Notes: a model not told the origin generated them from the letters alone. A DNA stretch of 64,000 nucleotides from Corynebacterium sp. J010B-136 (GCF_002967075.1 NZ_PUGE01000002.1:434001-498000), one strand, 5' to 3'; numbered from the stretch's first letter, positions 24,245 to 34,625 are shown. Translations and numbers: made by a program.

Positions 24245-25150
24245 TTAGTCTTGCTCGTCGGTGTTGGCAGTGATGACTCCGCCTAGTTCCACAAGAGCGG
24301 TGTTGGCGACATCCTGTGGGGCGCTGACGGCAATGTCAGTTTCACGGCCTAGCGCAAACCAGGTGCCGGCGGTGGTGCCTTCGCCCAAGGTGGTGTCTTG
24401 GAACCACGGGATCTCATTGATCTGCTGCAGCTGTGCACCGGCCTCATAACCTTCTGGTGGGGCAACGCCACAGCGGATAACAACGGGCTCGCGGCCTTCG
24501 GCACCCCAGGCGGCGGTGTTATCTTCCGTGACGTCGAAACGCTCGTAGTCTTCACCGATAGTGTCAGGCAGGGCTTCCATCAATGGAGAACAGACCTCAG
24601 CATCGGTTGCTGGATCCAGCTGGGACAGGGGAGCAGGACGTGGTGCTTGGGGGTCTTTGCTGAGAACCTCCAAAGCCTGGCTCAGGCCCTTGGGCTTTTC
24701 ATCAGTATGGGTGGTGACTGCAACCGCTGGGGTGTAGTCGGTGTTGTACCAGGTGGTCAGCGTAGAGCCTTCGGTCATATCGCGAACTTCTAGCCACTGG
24801 GAGCCATCGATATCAACGGTTTGGGAATAGTCGGTGTACTGCAATGGCATATCCACCCCACAGCGTAAGACCGTGGCCATGGAAGAAATATCGGCCCATG
24901 CCGCCACGCCATCGGGAGCAGGCTCAACCAACTCAGAGCGCTTTTGACCCATCATCCGCTCAGGCAGATTCTCCACAAGCTCCGCACACTCAGGCAGGGA
25001 TGCATCAGGGGAGTCAATCGCACTGACTGAAACAGGTTGTCTTGCCACATTTTCAAAGTAGTATTTTGTGCCAAACAACACGCCAACCACTAAAGCTAAA
25101 GACAGCCCAAGTGAAACATAAATAGCCGGGCGATTAAATTGGGTATTCAT
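24245..25150 (-). CDS. DUF3515-family membrane-anchored protein with two repeats
   Basis: A 301-residue protein. One TM segment lies at about residues 10-28, followed by an extracytoplasmic part. Two similar halves are visible: CAELVENLPERMMGQKR then AAWAD...VLRCGV (about 53-100), and CSPLMEALPDTIGEDYE then AAWG...VIRCGV (about 188-236). Each holds two cysteines that could form a disulfide. DUF3515 proteins next to thiL are typical of actinobacteria, but the function is unknown. The gene is divergent from thiL with 28 bases between start codons, so promoters overlap or transcripts are nearly leaderless. Confidence 0.8.
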   Translation of the reverse strand: MNTQFNRPAIYVSLGLSLALVVGVLFGTKYYFENVARQPVSVSAIDSPDASLPECAELVENLPERMMGQKRSELVEPAPDGVAAWADISSMATVLRCGVDMPLQYTDYSQTVDIDGSQWLEVRDMTEGSTLTTWYNTDYTPAVAVTTHTDEKPKGLSQALEVLSKDPQAPRPAPLSQLDPATDAEVCSPLMEALPDTIGEDYERFDVTEDNTAAWGAEGREPVVIRCGVAPPEGYEAGAQLQQINEIPWFQDTTLGEGTTAGTWFALGRETDIAVSAPQDVANTALVELGGVITANTDEQD

Positions 25151-25178
25151 AAAGCCACATGTTACTGAAAGGCAATCT

Positions 25179-26174
25179 GTGAAAAATACTCCGACCCTCC
25201 GTGAGGTAGGCGAACACGGTGTGATTCAAGAAATCATCGCCGCCGCGCCCAGTTCCCTCAACGGAGATGACGCCGCCGTACTTTTGCCCATGGCGCCCAA
25301 TTCGCGCACGGTGGCTACAACAGACATGTTGGTTGAAGGAAGACACTTTCGCCTAGATTGGTCCACACCCTACCAAGTCGGCATGAAAGCCATTACCCAA
25401 AACTATGCCGATATCGAAGCCATGGGCGCACGCCCCATCGGTGCGCTCATGGCGCTAGGTGCGCCTTTAGATACCCCGGTGTCAGTAGTGCGCGAGATCG
25501 CAGAAGGCATCGCTAAGCGAACCGGCGATTACAACACGGAGCTGGTCGGCGGCGATGTCACCCAGGCGGAGAAGATCACCGTCTCTGTCACCGCCATTGG
25601 CGCACTCGGCGGGGATAGAGAACCCTTAGCCCTAAGCGCTGCGCGCGCCGGGCAAAAGGTTGTAGCCCACGGCAAAATCGGATGGTCGGCTGCCGGGTGG
25701 GCATTGCTGGAACGCTTTGGCACCAAGCTTCCTGATTCCTCGCTGCAGCCACTGGTAGAATTTCACTGCGCACCAGTCATCGACCCCGGCCGCGGGGTGA
25801 TTGCGCGAGCCACGGGCGCAACCGCGATGACGGATAACTCGGATGGGTTAGTCCATGACCTTACGACCATCGCTAAACGCTCAGCGGTGAAGATCAATAT
25901 CTTTACCGACGCGGTAGCCCCCGATGAGCTACTGGTTCGCGCCGGCGAGCTTTTAGACCACGACCCATGGGATTGGGTCCTAGCTGGGGGAGAAGACCAC
26001 ACCCTTTTAGGTACCACCATGAAAGATGCCCCTTCAGGCTTTCGCGTGATTGGCGAAGTTACCCGTCGCAATGGCGATGGGGTGCTGACCATCGATGGGC
26101 AACCCGCGCGCTATTCCACCGGTTGGGAGTCCTTCCCCAGCGATAGCTTTCCCAGCTCGCTGAAGGAGGACTAA
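25179..26174 (+). CDS. thiL: Thiamine-monophosphate kinase
   Basis: Phosphorylates thiamine phosphate to thiamine diphosphate. The 331-residue protein has the ThiL/PurM-like fold motifs: [22 protein letters not shown], the metal-binding [53 protein letters not shown] and [13 protein letters not shown]. The GTG start has AAAGG six bases upstream. Its last base overlaps the ung start (ATG at 26174), so the two are translationally coupled. Confidence 0.96.
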   Translation: MKNTPTLREVGEHGVIQEIIAAAPSSLNGDDAAVLLPMAPNSRTVATTDMLVEGRHFRLDWSTPYQVGMKAITQNYADIEAMGARPIGALMALGAPLDTPVSVVREIAEGIAKRTGDYNTELVGGDVTQAEKITVSVTAIGALGGDREPLALSAARAGQKVVAHGKIGWSAAGWALLERFGTKLPDSSLQPLVEFHCAPVIDPGRGVIARATGATAMTDNSDGLVHDLTTIAKRSAVKINIFTDAVAPDELLVRAGELLDHDPWDWVLAGGEDHTLLGTTMKDAPSGFRVIGEVTRRNGDGVLTIDGQPARYSTGWESFPSDSFPSSLKED

Positions 26175-26800
26175 TGCACCCTGACTGGCAACCTATTATC
26201 CAACCAGCGCTCGATAAGATCAGCCCGGATATCTACGGGCCCAGCACGCTGCCGGCACGCGATGATGTCATGCGTGCTTTTGATCTTGCACCCAGCGACG
26301 TCAAAGTCTTAATCCTTGGCCAAGACCCCTACCCGACACCCGGGCATGCCATGGGGCTGTCTTTTTCCACCCAACCCGGTGTGCGCCCGCCGCGCTCTTT
26401 GGTCAATATCTACGCTGAACTCGAATCAGACCTAGACCTTGTTCTCAGTGATGCCGGCCGCGCTGATGGTGACCTCACCAGTTGGTTTAACCAAGGCGTG
26501 ATGTTATTAAACCGCGTGCTTACCGTAGAAGCAGGAAATGCTGGCTCACATAGGAAAATGGGCTGGGAAGAAGTCACCGAAGCCGCCATTCGCGCACTCA
26601 ACCGCCCGGAGCTCGTCGCCATTTTATGGGGCAAAGACGCCCAATCCGCCGCACGCTTTATCCCAGATGCCACCATCATCGCCTCCCCACACCCATCACC
26701 GCTGTCAGCGCGCCGGGGCTTTTTCGGATCGAAGCCTTTTTCGCGCGCGAATGAGGCGTTGGTTCAGGCCGGCGAGGTAGCCATCGACTGGCAATTGTAG
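26174..26800 (+). CDS. ung: Uracil-DNA glycosylase
   Basis: Removes uracil from DNA in base-excision repair. The 208-residue protein has the family-1 catalytic motif [20 protein letters not shown] (Asp about 57) and the DNA-contact loop [20 protein letters not shown] (about residues 173-192). It is slightly shorter than E. coli Ung but complete. It starts on the last base of thiL and is followed after 11 bases by the DAK2 gene. Confidence 0.96.
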   Translation: MHPDWQPIIQPALDKISPDIYGPSTLPARDDVMRAFDLAPSDVKVLILGQDPYPTPGHAMGLSFSTQPGVRPPRSLVNIYAELESDLDLVLSDAGRADGDLTSWFNQGVMLLNRVLTVEAGNAGSHRKMGWEEVTEAAIRALNRPELVAILWGKDAQSAARFIPDATIIASPHPSPLSARRGFFGSKPFSRANEALVQAGEVAIDWQL

Positions 26801-26811
26801 ACTTAAGCCTC

Positions 26812-28134
26812 ATGGCTATAAACCACATTGACGCACCCACGCTTCATGCGTGGGCGAAGCGATCCGTGGCAGAGCTTTCCCTGCGCCGCGCCGAGTTAAA
26901 TCAGCTCAACGTCTTTCCCGTTCCTGATGCTGATACCGGCTCGAATATGGCGCACACCATGGAAGCAGCGCTGGCAGAAGCAGACAAAGGCGGGGATGTT
27001 GCTGAAGCGCTCGCCATTGGCTCCGTGCGCGGGGCGCGGGGAAATTCCGGCATGGTGTTATCGCAGGTGCTGCGCGCGGTGGCTGATTCCACCGCTGATT
27101 CGCATATCGATGCAACCACTTTGGTGGATTCTTTAAAGCTCGCGGTGGATTTAGTAGACCGCGCGATTGCCCAGCCGGTTGAAGGCACGGTGGTCTCCGT
27201 GCTCAAGGCGGCGGCACAAGCCGCTGAACAAGCACTGGAGCACACGAAGGTCTTGGTCGAAGTACTCACCATTACCTGCGATGAGGCAGCTAAGGCTTTG
27301 GCCAATACGCCCTCGCAGTTGGAAGTCTTGCGCAAAGCCGGCGTGGTCGATGCCGGGGGAGCCGGCCTGGTTATCTTGCTCGAGTGCTTGCTGGCGGAAG
27401 TATCTGAAACTGAGCCGCGCGAAGGTATCGCTATCCCGGAAAGCGTCTTCGAGATGGAAGTGGTGTTTTATTACTCCGGGGACATCGACAAGTTAGAAGC
27501 TGCGATTGCGCCCTTGGGCGATAGCCTGGTCATCGCGCGTGCTACGGAGACAGAAGCCAATATCCACATCCATACCCTCGCTGCCGGGGAGGTCATTGAA
27601 AAGGCCTTTGGGCTTGGTCAGGTTAGTAACCTGCGCTTAGAGGTGCTTCCGGCCAAGGTGGTCGCAGCAGAGCCGCTTGTCGATGACACCCCGCGGGTTT
27701 TAGTCTCCACCCGCGACGCCGAATTGGCGAAGCTTTTTAGCTCCATCGGTGCAACGATCTATAAAGCCGGGATGGAACTTAGCCCGGAAGATATTTTTGT
27801 CGGCACCCCGCGCGGGATTGATCTCGGCGGCGCGCAGGTCGTGCCCGTGCACAGCAACGTAGAAGCACTCGCGGCGATTTCGGTCTATGCGCCCGATGCT
27901 GGTGCGGTGACCGCGATGACTGAAGTCGCCGCGGCTATGCGCGTGGATAGGCCCAGCGATGAAACCGTCGGCGCGATATTGGCGTGCTGCCATGACCTGC
28001 TGCGCGAAGGCGATGAGCAGATGACCATCCTTACCTCGCTGACCCTAGATACTGAGCAATTATCGCGACAGCTGGGGGTAGAAGTCATCGCGGTGAAGGT
28101 ACCCGGCCTGCGCACCGAAATCGGGGTAGAATAA
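26812..28134 (+). CDS. DAK2-domain protein (FakA/YloV-like)
   Basis: A 440-residue cytosolic protein. The DAK2 phosphotransferase domain (about residues 8-200) has LNQLNVFPVPDADTGSNMAHTM (Mg-nucleotide aspartates), GARGNSGMVLSQ and VVDAGGAGLVILLECL. A C-terminal domain of about 200 residues contains ATETEANIHIHT-AGEVIEKAFGLG. In Firmicutes the homologue FakA is the kinase part of fatty acid kinase, acting with DegV-type FakB proteins. The position next to recG is conserved in actinobacteria. No FakB gene is present in the window, so the role is inferred. Confidence 0.88.
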   Translation: MAINHIDAPTLHAWAKRSVAELSLRRAELNQLNVFPVPDADTGSNMAHTMEAALAEADKGGDVAEALAIGSVRGARGNSGMVLSQVLRAVADSTADSHIDATTLVDSLKLAVDLVDRAIAQPVEGTVVSVLKAAAQAAEQALEHTKVLVEVLTITCDEAAKALANTPSQLEVLRKAGVVDAGGAGLVILLECLLAEVSETEPREGIAIPESVFEMEVVFYYSGDIDKLEAAIAPLGDSLVIARATETEANIHIHTLAAGEVIEKAFGLGQVSNLRLEVLPAKVVAAEPLVDDTPRVLVSTRDAELAKLFSSIGATIYKAGMELSPEDIFVGTPRGIDLGGAQVVPVHSNVEALAAISVYAPDAGAVTAMTEVAAAMRVDRPSDETVGAILACCHDLLREGDEQMTILTSLTLDTEQLSRQLGVEVIAVKVPGLRTEIGVE

Positions 28135-28140
28135 CAGCTC

Positions 28141-30237
28141 ATGTTGGGGTGGAGCGATGACCGGCCATTATCTGCCGTGCTGCCGGGCAAGGTAGCCAAG
28201 GCACTAACGAAAAGTTTCGGGTACACCACCTGCGGGCAGCTGCTGTTAAATCACTATCCGCGCGATTACATCCGCCAGGGTAAAAACTTCCGTGCCTTCG
28301 CGGAACGAGAAGCCCCCGAAGGCGCCTTTATCACTGTCTCTGGCACGGTGACGTGGATTTCTAAGCGCCCGACTTCTAATGGCTTTGTCCTCAATGTCAC
28401 CGTTGATGATGCCTACACGGCTGTCTTCTTCAACGGCATCTGGCAAGAACGCGTGCTGCAAAAGGGCGTGCGCGTGCTCTTTTCAGGCAAGCTGAAATTC
28501 TATAATCGCCAGGCACAGTTGCAGCATCCCGAGTTTTTAATCCTTGATGCTCCACCGGGGTCTACGGCGGTGTCCAAGCGCTGGGGCGGAACGCTGAAGG
28601 CGATTTCGCAGTTCGTCGATGTTGAAGAACTGTTGCGCGACCGCGAATGGTTACCGGTATACCCGGCGTCCTCGACGCTGAAGACCTGGACCATCATGGC
28701 GGCAGTCCACCACGTGTTAGAGACGATGCCGCCGGTGGAAGACCCACTGGATATTTCCGATCTCACCTTCGACAAAGCCCTGCGTGATATCCACGAGCCC
28801 GGCCCTGAAGGCCCCCAGCGCGCCATTGATCGACTCAAATACAACGAGGCATTGGGCATTGGCCTTGTGATGGCGCTGCGCAGGCGCGATACCAAGCACT
28901 GGCGTGCGTTTGCGCTGCCGCCAGCAGATGATGGCTACCGCGCGGAGATGTTAGCCAAGCTGCCTTTTGCGCTCACGGATGGCCAGCAGCGCGTGATTCG
29001 CGATATTGACCGCGACATCACACGGCCTGAACCGATGACCAGGCTTTTGCAAGGCGAGGTCGGCTCCGGTAAGACACTCGTCGCGGTGGCCGCGATGCTC
29101 TCTGCTGTCGACGCGGGCCACCAAGCAGCCTTGCTTGCACCTACGGAAGTCCTCGCGCACCAGCACGCGCGCTCTATCGCGGCGATGCTGCCAGAAGATA
29201 TCCGGCTGACCGTACTATCCGGTTCGATGAAAGTCGCCGAAAAGCGCCAGGCGTTGCTCGATATTGTCTCCGGCCAAGCCGATATTGTCATCGGCACGCA
29301 TGCGATCATTCAAGACACCGTGGAGTTTTTCTCCCTCGGTTTCGTTGTCATCGACGAGCAACACCGCTTTGGTGTTCAACAGCGCGATTCTTTGCGTCTG
29401 AAAGCCCCCGAAGGCACCTTCCCACACGTTCTGGTGATGACGGCAACGCCGATTCCGCGCACCATCGCGATGACGGTCTTTGGCGACTTGGAAGTCTCCT
29501 CGCTGCATGAGCTACCCGGTGGGCGCAAACCCATCCAATCCTCGGTGGTGCCAGAGGGCAAGCCCGTGTGGGTCAGGCGCGCGTGGCAGCGCATCCGCGA
29601 AGAAGTTGCCGCGGGACACCAGGCTTATATCGTCTGCCCACGCATTGAAGGCGAAGGCGGCGTATTAGAGCTCGCGGAGGAACTGCAAAACGGAGTTCTT
29701 GCAGGTTTGCGGATCATGGTGCTGCACGGGCGCATGGACGATAAGGATGAGCGCATGGCAGCCTTTGCCCGTGGGGAAGTAGACGTGCTGGTCTCCACCA
29801 CGGTCATCGAAGTCGGCGTGGACGTTGCCAACGCGACTGTTATCTTGATCCGCGAATCTGAGAACTTTGGCGTCAGCCAGCTGCACCAGCTGCGCGGGCG
29901 TGTCGGCCGTGGCGGCAATGCCTCATTGTGTCTCTTCCACACACTTAGCGCACCGAATAGCCCGAGCTTGGAACGCATCAATAAGATCGCTGCGACCGCC
30001 AGCGGCTTTGAGCTGACCGAACTCGACATGGACTACCGCCGCGAAGGCGACGTGCTAGGTACCCGCCAGTCAGGCCGTCAGCGCACCTTGCAGCTGCTGG
30101 ACTTAAACGAGGACCTGCTCATTATTGAGCGCGCCTATGAAGATGCCTACCAGCTGGTGGAAGATAACCCTGAGCTGGCTTTTGAGCTGACAGCGGAGAT
30201 TCGGGAAAAAGAGCAGGAATACTTAGACAAAGCCTAA
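28141..30237 (+). CDS. recG: ATP-dependent DNA helicase RecG
   Basis: A branch-migrating helicase that remodels stalled forks and Holliday junctions. The 698-residue protein has an N-terminal wedge/OB part (about residues 1-240), Walker A LLQGEVGSGKTLVAVAAML (about 304-322), motif II VVIDEQHRFGVQQRDSLR (DEQH), motif III VMTATPIPRTIAMTVFGDL, and the C-terminal motifs TTVIEVGVDVANAT and QLHQLRGRVGRGG, then FELTELDMDYRREGDVLGTRQSG. Starts six bases after the DAK2 gene stop; operon with rsmD. Confidence 0.97.
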   Translation: MLGWSDDRPLSAVLPGKVAKALTKSFGYTTCGQLLLNHYPRDYIRQGKNFRAFAEREAPEGAFITVSGTVTWISKRPTSNGFVLNVTVDDAYTAVFFNGIWQERVLQKGVRVLFSGKLKFYNRQAQLQHPEFLILDAPPGSTAVSKRWGGTLKAISQFVDVEELLRDREWLPVYPASSTLKTWTIMAAVHHVLETMPPVEDPLDISDLTFDKALRDIHEPGPEGPQRAIDRLKYNEALGIGLVMALRRRDTKHWRAFALPPADDGYRAEMLAKLPFALTDGQQRVIRDIDRDITRPEPMTRLLQGEVGSGKTLVAVAAMLSAVDAGHQAALLAPTEVLAHQHARSIAAMLPEDIRLTVLSGSMKVAEKRQALLDIVSGQADIVIGTHAIIQDTVEFFSLGFVVIDEQHRFGVQQRDSLRLKAPEGTFPHVLVMTATPIPRTIAMTVFGDLEVSSLHELPGGRKPIQSSVVPEGKPVWVRRAWQRIREEVAAGHQAYIVCPRIEGEGGVLELAEELQNGVLAGLRIMVLHGRMDDKDERMAAFARGEVDVLVSTTVIEVGVDVANATVILIRESENFGVSQLHQLRGRVGRGGNASLCLFHTLSAPNSPSLERINKIAATASGFELTELDMDYRREGDVLGTRQSGRQRTLQLLDLNEDLLIIERAYEDAYQLVEDNPELAFELTAEIREKEQEYLDKA

Positions 30238-30262
30238 AACCCGATGCGTTAGGGTATATGTC

Positions 30263-30832
30263 ATGACCAGAATCATCGCCGGCCAAGCCCGTGGTCGCAC
30301 CATCACCGTGCCCGAAGAAGGCACCAGACCCACCTCCGATAGAGCCCGCGAAGGGCTATTTTCTTCGCTCGCTGTGCGCTGGGGTTTTGAAGGCTCCTAC
30401 GTACTCGAGCTCTTCGCCGGCTCCGGCGCACTCGGCCTTGAAGCCGCCAGCCGCGGTGCGGAGGAAGTCCACCTGGTGGATGCCAGCGAGCTCGCTGTGA
30501 AGCACATGACCAACAACGCGAAGGTCGTTGGCCACCCCAAGGTGTATATCCACCAGATGAAAGCCGGCACCTATCTCGACCGAGCTCCGCGTGAGCATTT
30601 CGATATGGTGCTCGCCGATCCGCCCTATGGCTTCGACGATGTTGATGGCCTTATTGCCAAACTCGCCCCGGTGCTCGCAGATCGTGCCATAGTGGTCATC
30701 GAGAGGCAGGTGGATAGCCCAGAGCCTAACTGGCCCGAGGAATTCACACCCACCGGCCAAAAATTAAAGAAGCGCACCTACGGCATCGCTCGCATGGACA
30801 TGGCCATTTTTGAAAGGAATACACATGACTAA
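30263..30832 (+). CDS. rsmD: 16S rRNA (guanine966-N2)-methyltransferase
   Basis: A 189-residue enzyme that methylates G966 of 16S rRNA with SAM. Motifs: N-terminal RIIAGQARGRTI, RPTSDRAREGLFSSL, the SAM loop VLELFAGSGALGLEAASRGA (about 47-66) and the catalytic MVLADPPYGFDD (N-P-P-Y type, here D-P-P-Y). It is 26 bases behind recG and overlaps the coaD start by eight bases, the usual rsmD-coaD pairing. Confidence 0.95.
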   Translation: MTRIIAGQARGRTITVPEEGTRPTSDRAREGLFSSLAVRWGFEGSYVLELFAGSGALGLEAASRGAEEVHLVDASELAVKHMTNNAKVVGHPKVYIHQMKAGTYLDRAPREHFDMVLADPPYGFDDVDGLIAKLAPVLADRAIVVIERQVDSPEPNWPEEFTPTGQKLKKRTYGIARMDMAIFERNTHD

Positions 30833-31301
30833 AGCAGTCTGCCCCGGCTCTTTTGACCCGATGACCTTAGGCCATCTCGACATCTTCCACCGCGCCGCAG
30901 CGCTTTTCGATGAAGTCACGATCTTAGTTACGGGCAACCCGAATAAGCAGTCCGGGCTGTTTAGCATCTACGAACGCGTGGACCTGATCAAAGCGGCCAT
31001 TGACCTGCCCAATATTAAGGTTGATTACTGGGCCGGATTGCTCGTCGACTACACCACGGCGCACGGTATTGATTCCATCGTGAAGGGGCTGCGCTCCTCG
31101 CTGGATTATGAATATGAGCTGCCCATGGCGCAGATGAATAAGCGCCTCTCTGGCATCGATACCGTGTTATTGCTTACCGATGAAAAATACGGCTACATCT
31201 CCTCCTCGCTGTGCAAGGAAGTGGCCAAATACGGCGGGGATATCTCCGGATTTTTCCCTGAACCTGTGGCACAAGCCGTGCTGGAGAAATACCGGGTATG
31301 A
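30825..31301 (+). CDS. coaD: Phosphopantetheine adenylyltransferase
   Basis: Transfers AMP to 4'-phosphopantetheine in CoA synthesis. The 158-residue protein has the nucleotidyltransferase motif CPGSFDPMTLGHLDIFHRAA (T/H-x-G-H), VKGLRSSLDYEYELPMAQMN and the C-terminal YGYISSSLCKEVAKYGGD (ISSS). I start at ATG 30825, which begins MTKAVCPG as in homologues, with AAAGGAA upstream inside rsmD. coaE, the last enzyme of the pathway, is at 45322 in this window. Confidence 0.96.
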   Translation: MTKAVCPGSFDPMTLGHLDIFHRAAALFDEVTILVTGNPNKQSGLFSIYERVDLIKAAIDLPNIKVDYWAGLLVDYTTAHGIDSIVKGLRSSLDYEYELPMAQMNKRLSGIDTVLLLTDEKYGYISSSLCKEVAKYGGDISGFFPEPVAQAVLEKYRV

Positions 31302-32038
31302 TTATTGCGCTAGCTGTCTTCGCCGCCATTGCCGTGGGCTCGTGTATGCAACGAGTCTCCGGCATGGGAGTGGGCCTGATTTCCGGGCCGATCTTGTCCC
31401 TGATTCTGGGACCGGTCGAAGGCATCATGGTGCTCAATATTCTTGCCTGCATCAACGCGGGCGCCACCACTATCGTCGTGCGCAAAAACGTCGTGTGGTC
31501 CCAAGTCGTTCTCTTGGGCTCTGTTTTAGTTTTAGGCTCAGTGCCCGCGGCCTTTCTCATCGCCGCGATGGACACCGCACCGCTGTTGATCCTCGTCGGA
31601 GTCTCCCTGCTGATTGCACTCGCCGTCGTGACCCTCGGCAAAAACTATGTGCCCACAATTAACGGGCGTGGTCCAGGCCTTGTCGCCGGCGTTATCGGCG
31701 GGTTTACCAACACGCTCGCTGGGGTAGCAGGGCCCGTCTTTACTGTGTACTTCTCGGCCGCACGATGGGCACAAGCAAATCTCGCGGCGACCATGCAGCC
31801 GCTCTTTATGCTCGGCGGCGGCATCTCTTTTACCGTCAAAGCACTCGTTGGCGCGGCTGCTATCACCAGCATCGACTGGTTGGTCTGGCCCGCAGGCGCA
31901 CTCGGCATGCTCGTCGGTATTAGCTTGGGCTCATTAATTTCCCATAAGATCGAACAAGCGGCAGCCCGGAAGTTCTCACTCCTCGTAGCTGCCGCTGGTG
32001 CCATCGCCGCTGTTATCCGCGGTGTGACATCACTTTAA
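31298..32038 (+). CDS. TSUP-family membrane permease (TauE/SafE)
   Basis: A 246-residue protein with about seven hydrophobic segments and the two-repeat TSUP layout (RVSGMGVGLISGPILSLILG at the start of repeat 1; GVIGGFTNTLAGVAGPVFTV at the start of repeat 2). Relatives export sulfite or move sulfur-containing organic anions; the substrate here is unknown. Its ATG overlaps the coaD stop codon (ATGA), so it is translated from the same message. Convergent with the amino-acid ABC operon, 19 bases apart. Confidence 0.85.
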   Translation: MIIALAVFAAIAVGSCMQRVSGMGVGLISGPILSLILGPVEGIMVLNILACINAGATTIVVRKNVVWSQVVLLGSVLVLGSVPAAFLIAAMDTAPLLILVGVSLLIALAVVTLGKNYVPTINGRGPGLVAGVIGGFTNTLAGVAGPVFTVYFSAARWAQANLAATMQPLFMLGGGISFTVKALVGAAAITSIDWLVWPAGALGMLVGISLGSLISHKIEQAAARKFSLLVAAAGAIAAVIRGVTSL

Positions 32039-32057
32039 AAGCATTATTTTAAAGTCA

Positions 32058-32825
32058 TCACTTAAGAAGCGACGACAAAAACTCTTTCGTCCTCGGCTGC
32101 TGTGGATTATCCAGCACCTGTTGCGGAGTGCCCATTTCCACCACGGAGCCATCAGCCATAAAGACCACCTTGTCGGCGACCTCTTTGGCAAAGCCCATCT
32201 CGTGGGTTACCACGATCATGGTCATGCCACCTTTGGCCAAGTCCTTCATCACGCGCAAAACTTCGCCGACGAGTTCAGGGTCCAGGGCCGAGGTAGGCTC
32301 ATCGAAAAGCATGAGCTTGGGCTCCATCGCCACTGCACGCGCAATTGCTACGCGCTGTTGCTGACCACCAGACAGCTGCACTGGATACGCATTGGCCTTG
32401 TGCGCTAGACCTACCTGGTCGAGCAGCTCCATGGCCTTCTTCTTGGCCTCTGCAGGTTTTACACCCTTGATGTGAATCGGGGCCTCAATAATATTTTCCA
32501 GCGCCGTGCGGTGGCTGAAAAGGTTAAAGGACTGAAAGACCATGCCGATGTGCTGGCGCTGCAGCGAGGCATCCTTTTCAGAAATCTCATAGAGCACGCC
32601 GTCGCGCTCGCGGTAACCAACGAAGTTACCGTCGACATAGAGGCGGCCGGCGGTGATCTTTTCCAGGTGGTTCACACAGCGCAGGAAAGTCGACTTACCG
32701 GAACCTGAAGGGCCAATCAGGCACATAACCTCACCGGGTTCAACCGTGAGATTAATACCTTTGAGTACCTCGAGTTGGCCGAAAGACTTGTAGACGTCAA
32801 TGGCTTCTACCATGGGCTTATTCAT
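32058..32825 (-). CDS. Polar amino-acid ABC importer, ATP-binding subunit
   Basis: A 255-residue ATPase of the GlnQ/HisP type. It has Walker [18 protein letters not shown] (about residues 36-52), the Q-loop FQSFNLF, the signature [14 protein letters not shown], Walker [21 protein letters not shown] and the H-loop [16 protein letters not shown]. All catalytic residues are present. Last gene of a four-gene minus-strand transcript; its start overlaps the permease gene by eight bases. Confidence 0.93.
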   Translation of the reverse strand: MNKPMVEAIDVYKSFGQLEVLKGINLTVEPGEVMCLIGPSGSGKSTFLRCVNHLEKITAGRLYVDGNFVGYRERDGVLYEISEKDASLQRQHIGMVFQSFNLFSHRTALENIIEAPIHIKGVKPAEAKKKAMELLDQVGLAHKANAYPVQLSGGQQQRVAIARAVAMEPKLMLFDEPTSALDPELVGEVLRVMKDLAKGGMTMIVVTHEMGFAKEVADKVVFMADGSVVEMGTPQQVLDNPQQPRTKEFLSSLLK

Positions 32826-33735
32826 TGCGGTTGACCTCCGGGATAACGGATACGTTGCGCGGGATGGTGCCTTCAGCGTCGGCTAAAGCGGCCAGCTGGC
32901 GCGAAGTTAATTCGCGGGTAGCGCCTTTTTCAAAGTACTTCTCCAGGTAGTGCTGGCCGACCATGAAGATGGACGTGATGACCAAGTACCAGGTTGCGGC
33001 GACCAGCAGCAGGGGAATGGGCTCGAATAGTGCTGCGGAAATATCCGTGGCGCGGCCGAAAATCTCATGGGTATAAGGAATCGCGACAACCAGCGAGGAG
33101 GTCTTCAGCAGCGAGATGAACTCATTGCCCGTGGGCGGGATAATGATGCGCATGGCTTGTGGCATCACGGTGCGGCGCATGGTCATCCACCAGCCAAAGC
33201 CCAAGGCCTTCGAGGCTTCCTTCTGGCCCTCAGGCACGGAAGAAATACCGGAGCGGACAATCTCTGCCATGTAAGCGGCTTCATTAAGACCTAAGCCCAC
33301 AACCGCGAGGAAGAAGGCGGAAGAGAGCACGCCTTCGAGCGAGATCTCGGCAAAACCTAGGTTGATGGACTGATACAGCGCACCGAGTAGGCCCCAGAAC
33401 ACCAGCTGGACATAAATTGGGGTGCCACGAAAGACCCACAGGAATACCCAGGAGACTGCGCGCAGCACGGGGTTGGGGGACATGCGCAGCACCGCTAAGA
33501 TGCCGCCGCCGACAACACCGATGATCATCGCGAGGAAGGTAATCGCCAGCGTGTGCAGCGATGCAATAGCGATACGGGTATCCAGGAGATACGCGAAGTA
33601 GGTATCCCAGCCGTAGGCTTCATTGCGGGCCGCGCCGATTAAAAACCACGCTGCGAGAGCCAGGATGATGACGGCGAAGGTCCAGCGCCACGGGTGGCGT
33701 AGCGGCTTGGCTTCAATCCTTTCAGGAGTACTCAA
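32818..33735 (-). CDS. Polar amino-acid ABC importer, permease
   Basis: A 305-residue membrane protein. After an N-terminal TM segment, the HisMQ-type permease domain has the start [21 protein letters not shown], the motif [17 protein letters not shown] and the ATPase-coupling loop [20 protein letters not shown] (E-A-A-x3-G type) followed by [11 protein letters not shown]. The C-terminal tail of about 50 charged residues is long for the family. A single permease gene implies a homodimer. Overlaps the binding protein gene by four bases. Confidence 0.92.
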   Translation of the reverse strand: MSTPERIEAKPLRHPWRWTFAVIILALAAWFLIGAARNEAYGWDTYFAYLLDTRIAIASLHTLAITFLAMIIGVVGGGILAVLRMSPNPVLRAVSWVFLWVFRGTPIYVQLVFWGLLGALYQSINLGFAEISLEGVLSSAFFLAVVGLGLNEAAYMAEIVRSGISSVPEGQKEASKALGFGWWMTMRRTVMPQAMRIIIPPTGNEFISLLKTSSLVVAIPYTHEIFGRATDISAALFEPIPLLLVAATWYLVITSIFMVGQHYLEKYFEKGATRELTSRQLAALADAEGTIPRNVSVIPEVNRNE

Positions 33736-34625
33736 AATTGGGGCCTTTCATTAATCATTGCCGTATCGATAAGGCCGTCTTCAATACCCCACTGGGCAAG
33801 AATGCGGGCATAATCTCCGGTTTCAATTAGGTGTTGGAGGGCAGCGGCCATAGCTGGGCCGTAGTCAGAATCTTTGGCAACAGCCATGCCATAAGGGGCA
33901 GCTTCAAACATGTCGCCGACAAGTTCTAGCTTGTCATCGGAACGGTTGACCGCATAGGCGGTCACAGGGGAGTCCGCTGAGAAAGCATCGGCGCGACCGG
34001 TTAACGCGGCAATAGCTGCGTTATCGGAGGTGTCATAGCTTAAGATTTCAATTTCGTCTTCGCCGTTGTCGACGCAGTCTTGCGACTTAGGCCGCACATC
34101 GTCGGTTTCAGAGACGGTGGTGCGCTGGACAGCAACAGTGAGCCCGCAGGGGTTTGCTGGGTCGACTTGCTTGCTTGTCGATGTCGGCTGCGCCCACTGA
34201 ATACCCGCATACAGGTAGTTGACGAAGTCGAAGTTCTGGCGACGTTCTTCTGTATCCGTAAAGCCAGAGACGCCAATATCAAGTTGTCCGCCTTGAATTG
34301 AGGGCAAAATCATGGCGAAGTCTTGCTCAACGGGACGAAATTCTAGTCCCATGACCGATGCCATAGCGCGCGCGAGATCCATCTCCACGCCGACGATTTG
34401 GCCCGAGTCAGACTTGAACTCAAAAGGCGCAAAGGGCGGGTTGGTGCCAGCGGTGAGTACGCCGTCGGCGTCATCGACCATGGCGGCGATTTCATCGACA
34501 CGCTCTGGAGTAATCTCTTCCCAGCCATCGGGCAGGGCGGGTTCCGTGTTGGTTACGCAGGCAGACAGCAGTGCGCCAGAGGCCAAGACGGACGTGGCGA
34601 GCGCGGTGATTTTCTTGGCGCTCAT
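33732..34625 (-). CDS. Amino-acid ABC importer, substrate-binding lipoprotein
   Basis: A 297-residue lipoprotein with lipobox LLSAC (Cys about 23) and the family-3 binding fold: GVLTAGTNPPFAPFEFKSDSG, VGVEMDLARAMASVMGLEF, PSIQGGQLDIGVSGFTDTEE-RR, and the hinge region GRADAFSADSPVTAYAV. This signature is typical of polar or basic amino-acid binders, but the ligand cannot be read from the sequence. Its ATG follows directly on the stop of the DUF368 gene (TAAATG), so all four genes are likely one operon. Confidence 0.92.
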   Translation of the reverse strand: MSAKKITALATSVLASGALLSACVTNTEPALPDGWEEITPERVDEIAAMVDDADGVLTAGTNPPFAPFEFKSDSGQIVGVEMDLARAMASVMGLEFRPVEQDFAMILPSIQGGQLDIGVSGFTDTEERRQNFDFVNYLYAGIQWAQPTSTSKQVDPANPCGLTVAVQRTTVSETDDVRPKSQDCVDNGEDEIEILSYDTSDNAAIAALTGRADAFSADSPVTAYAVNRSDDKLELVGDMFEAAPYGMAVAKDSDYGPAMAAALQHLIETGDYARILAQWGIEDGLIDTAMINERPQF

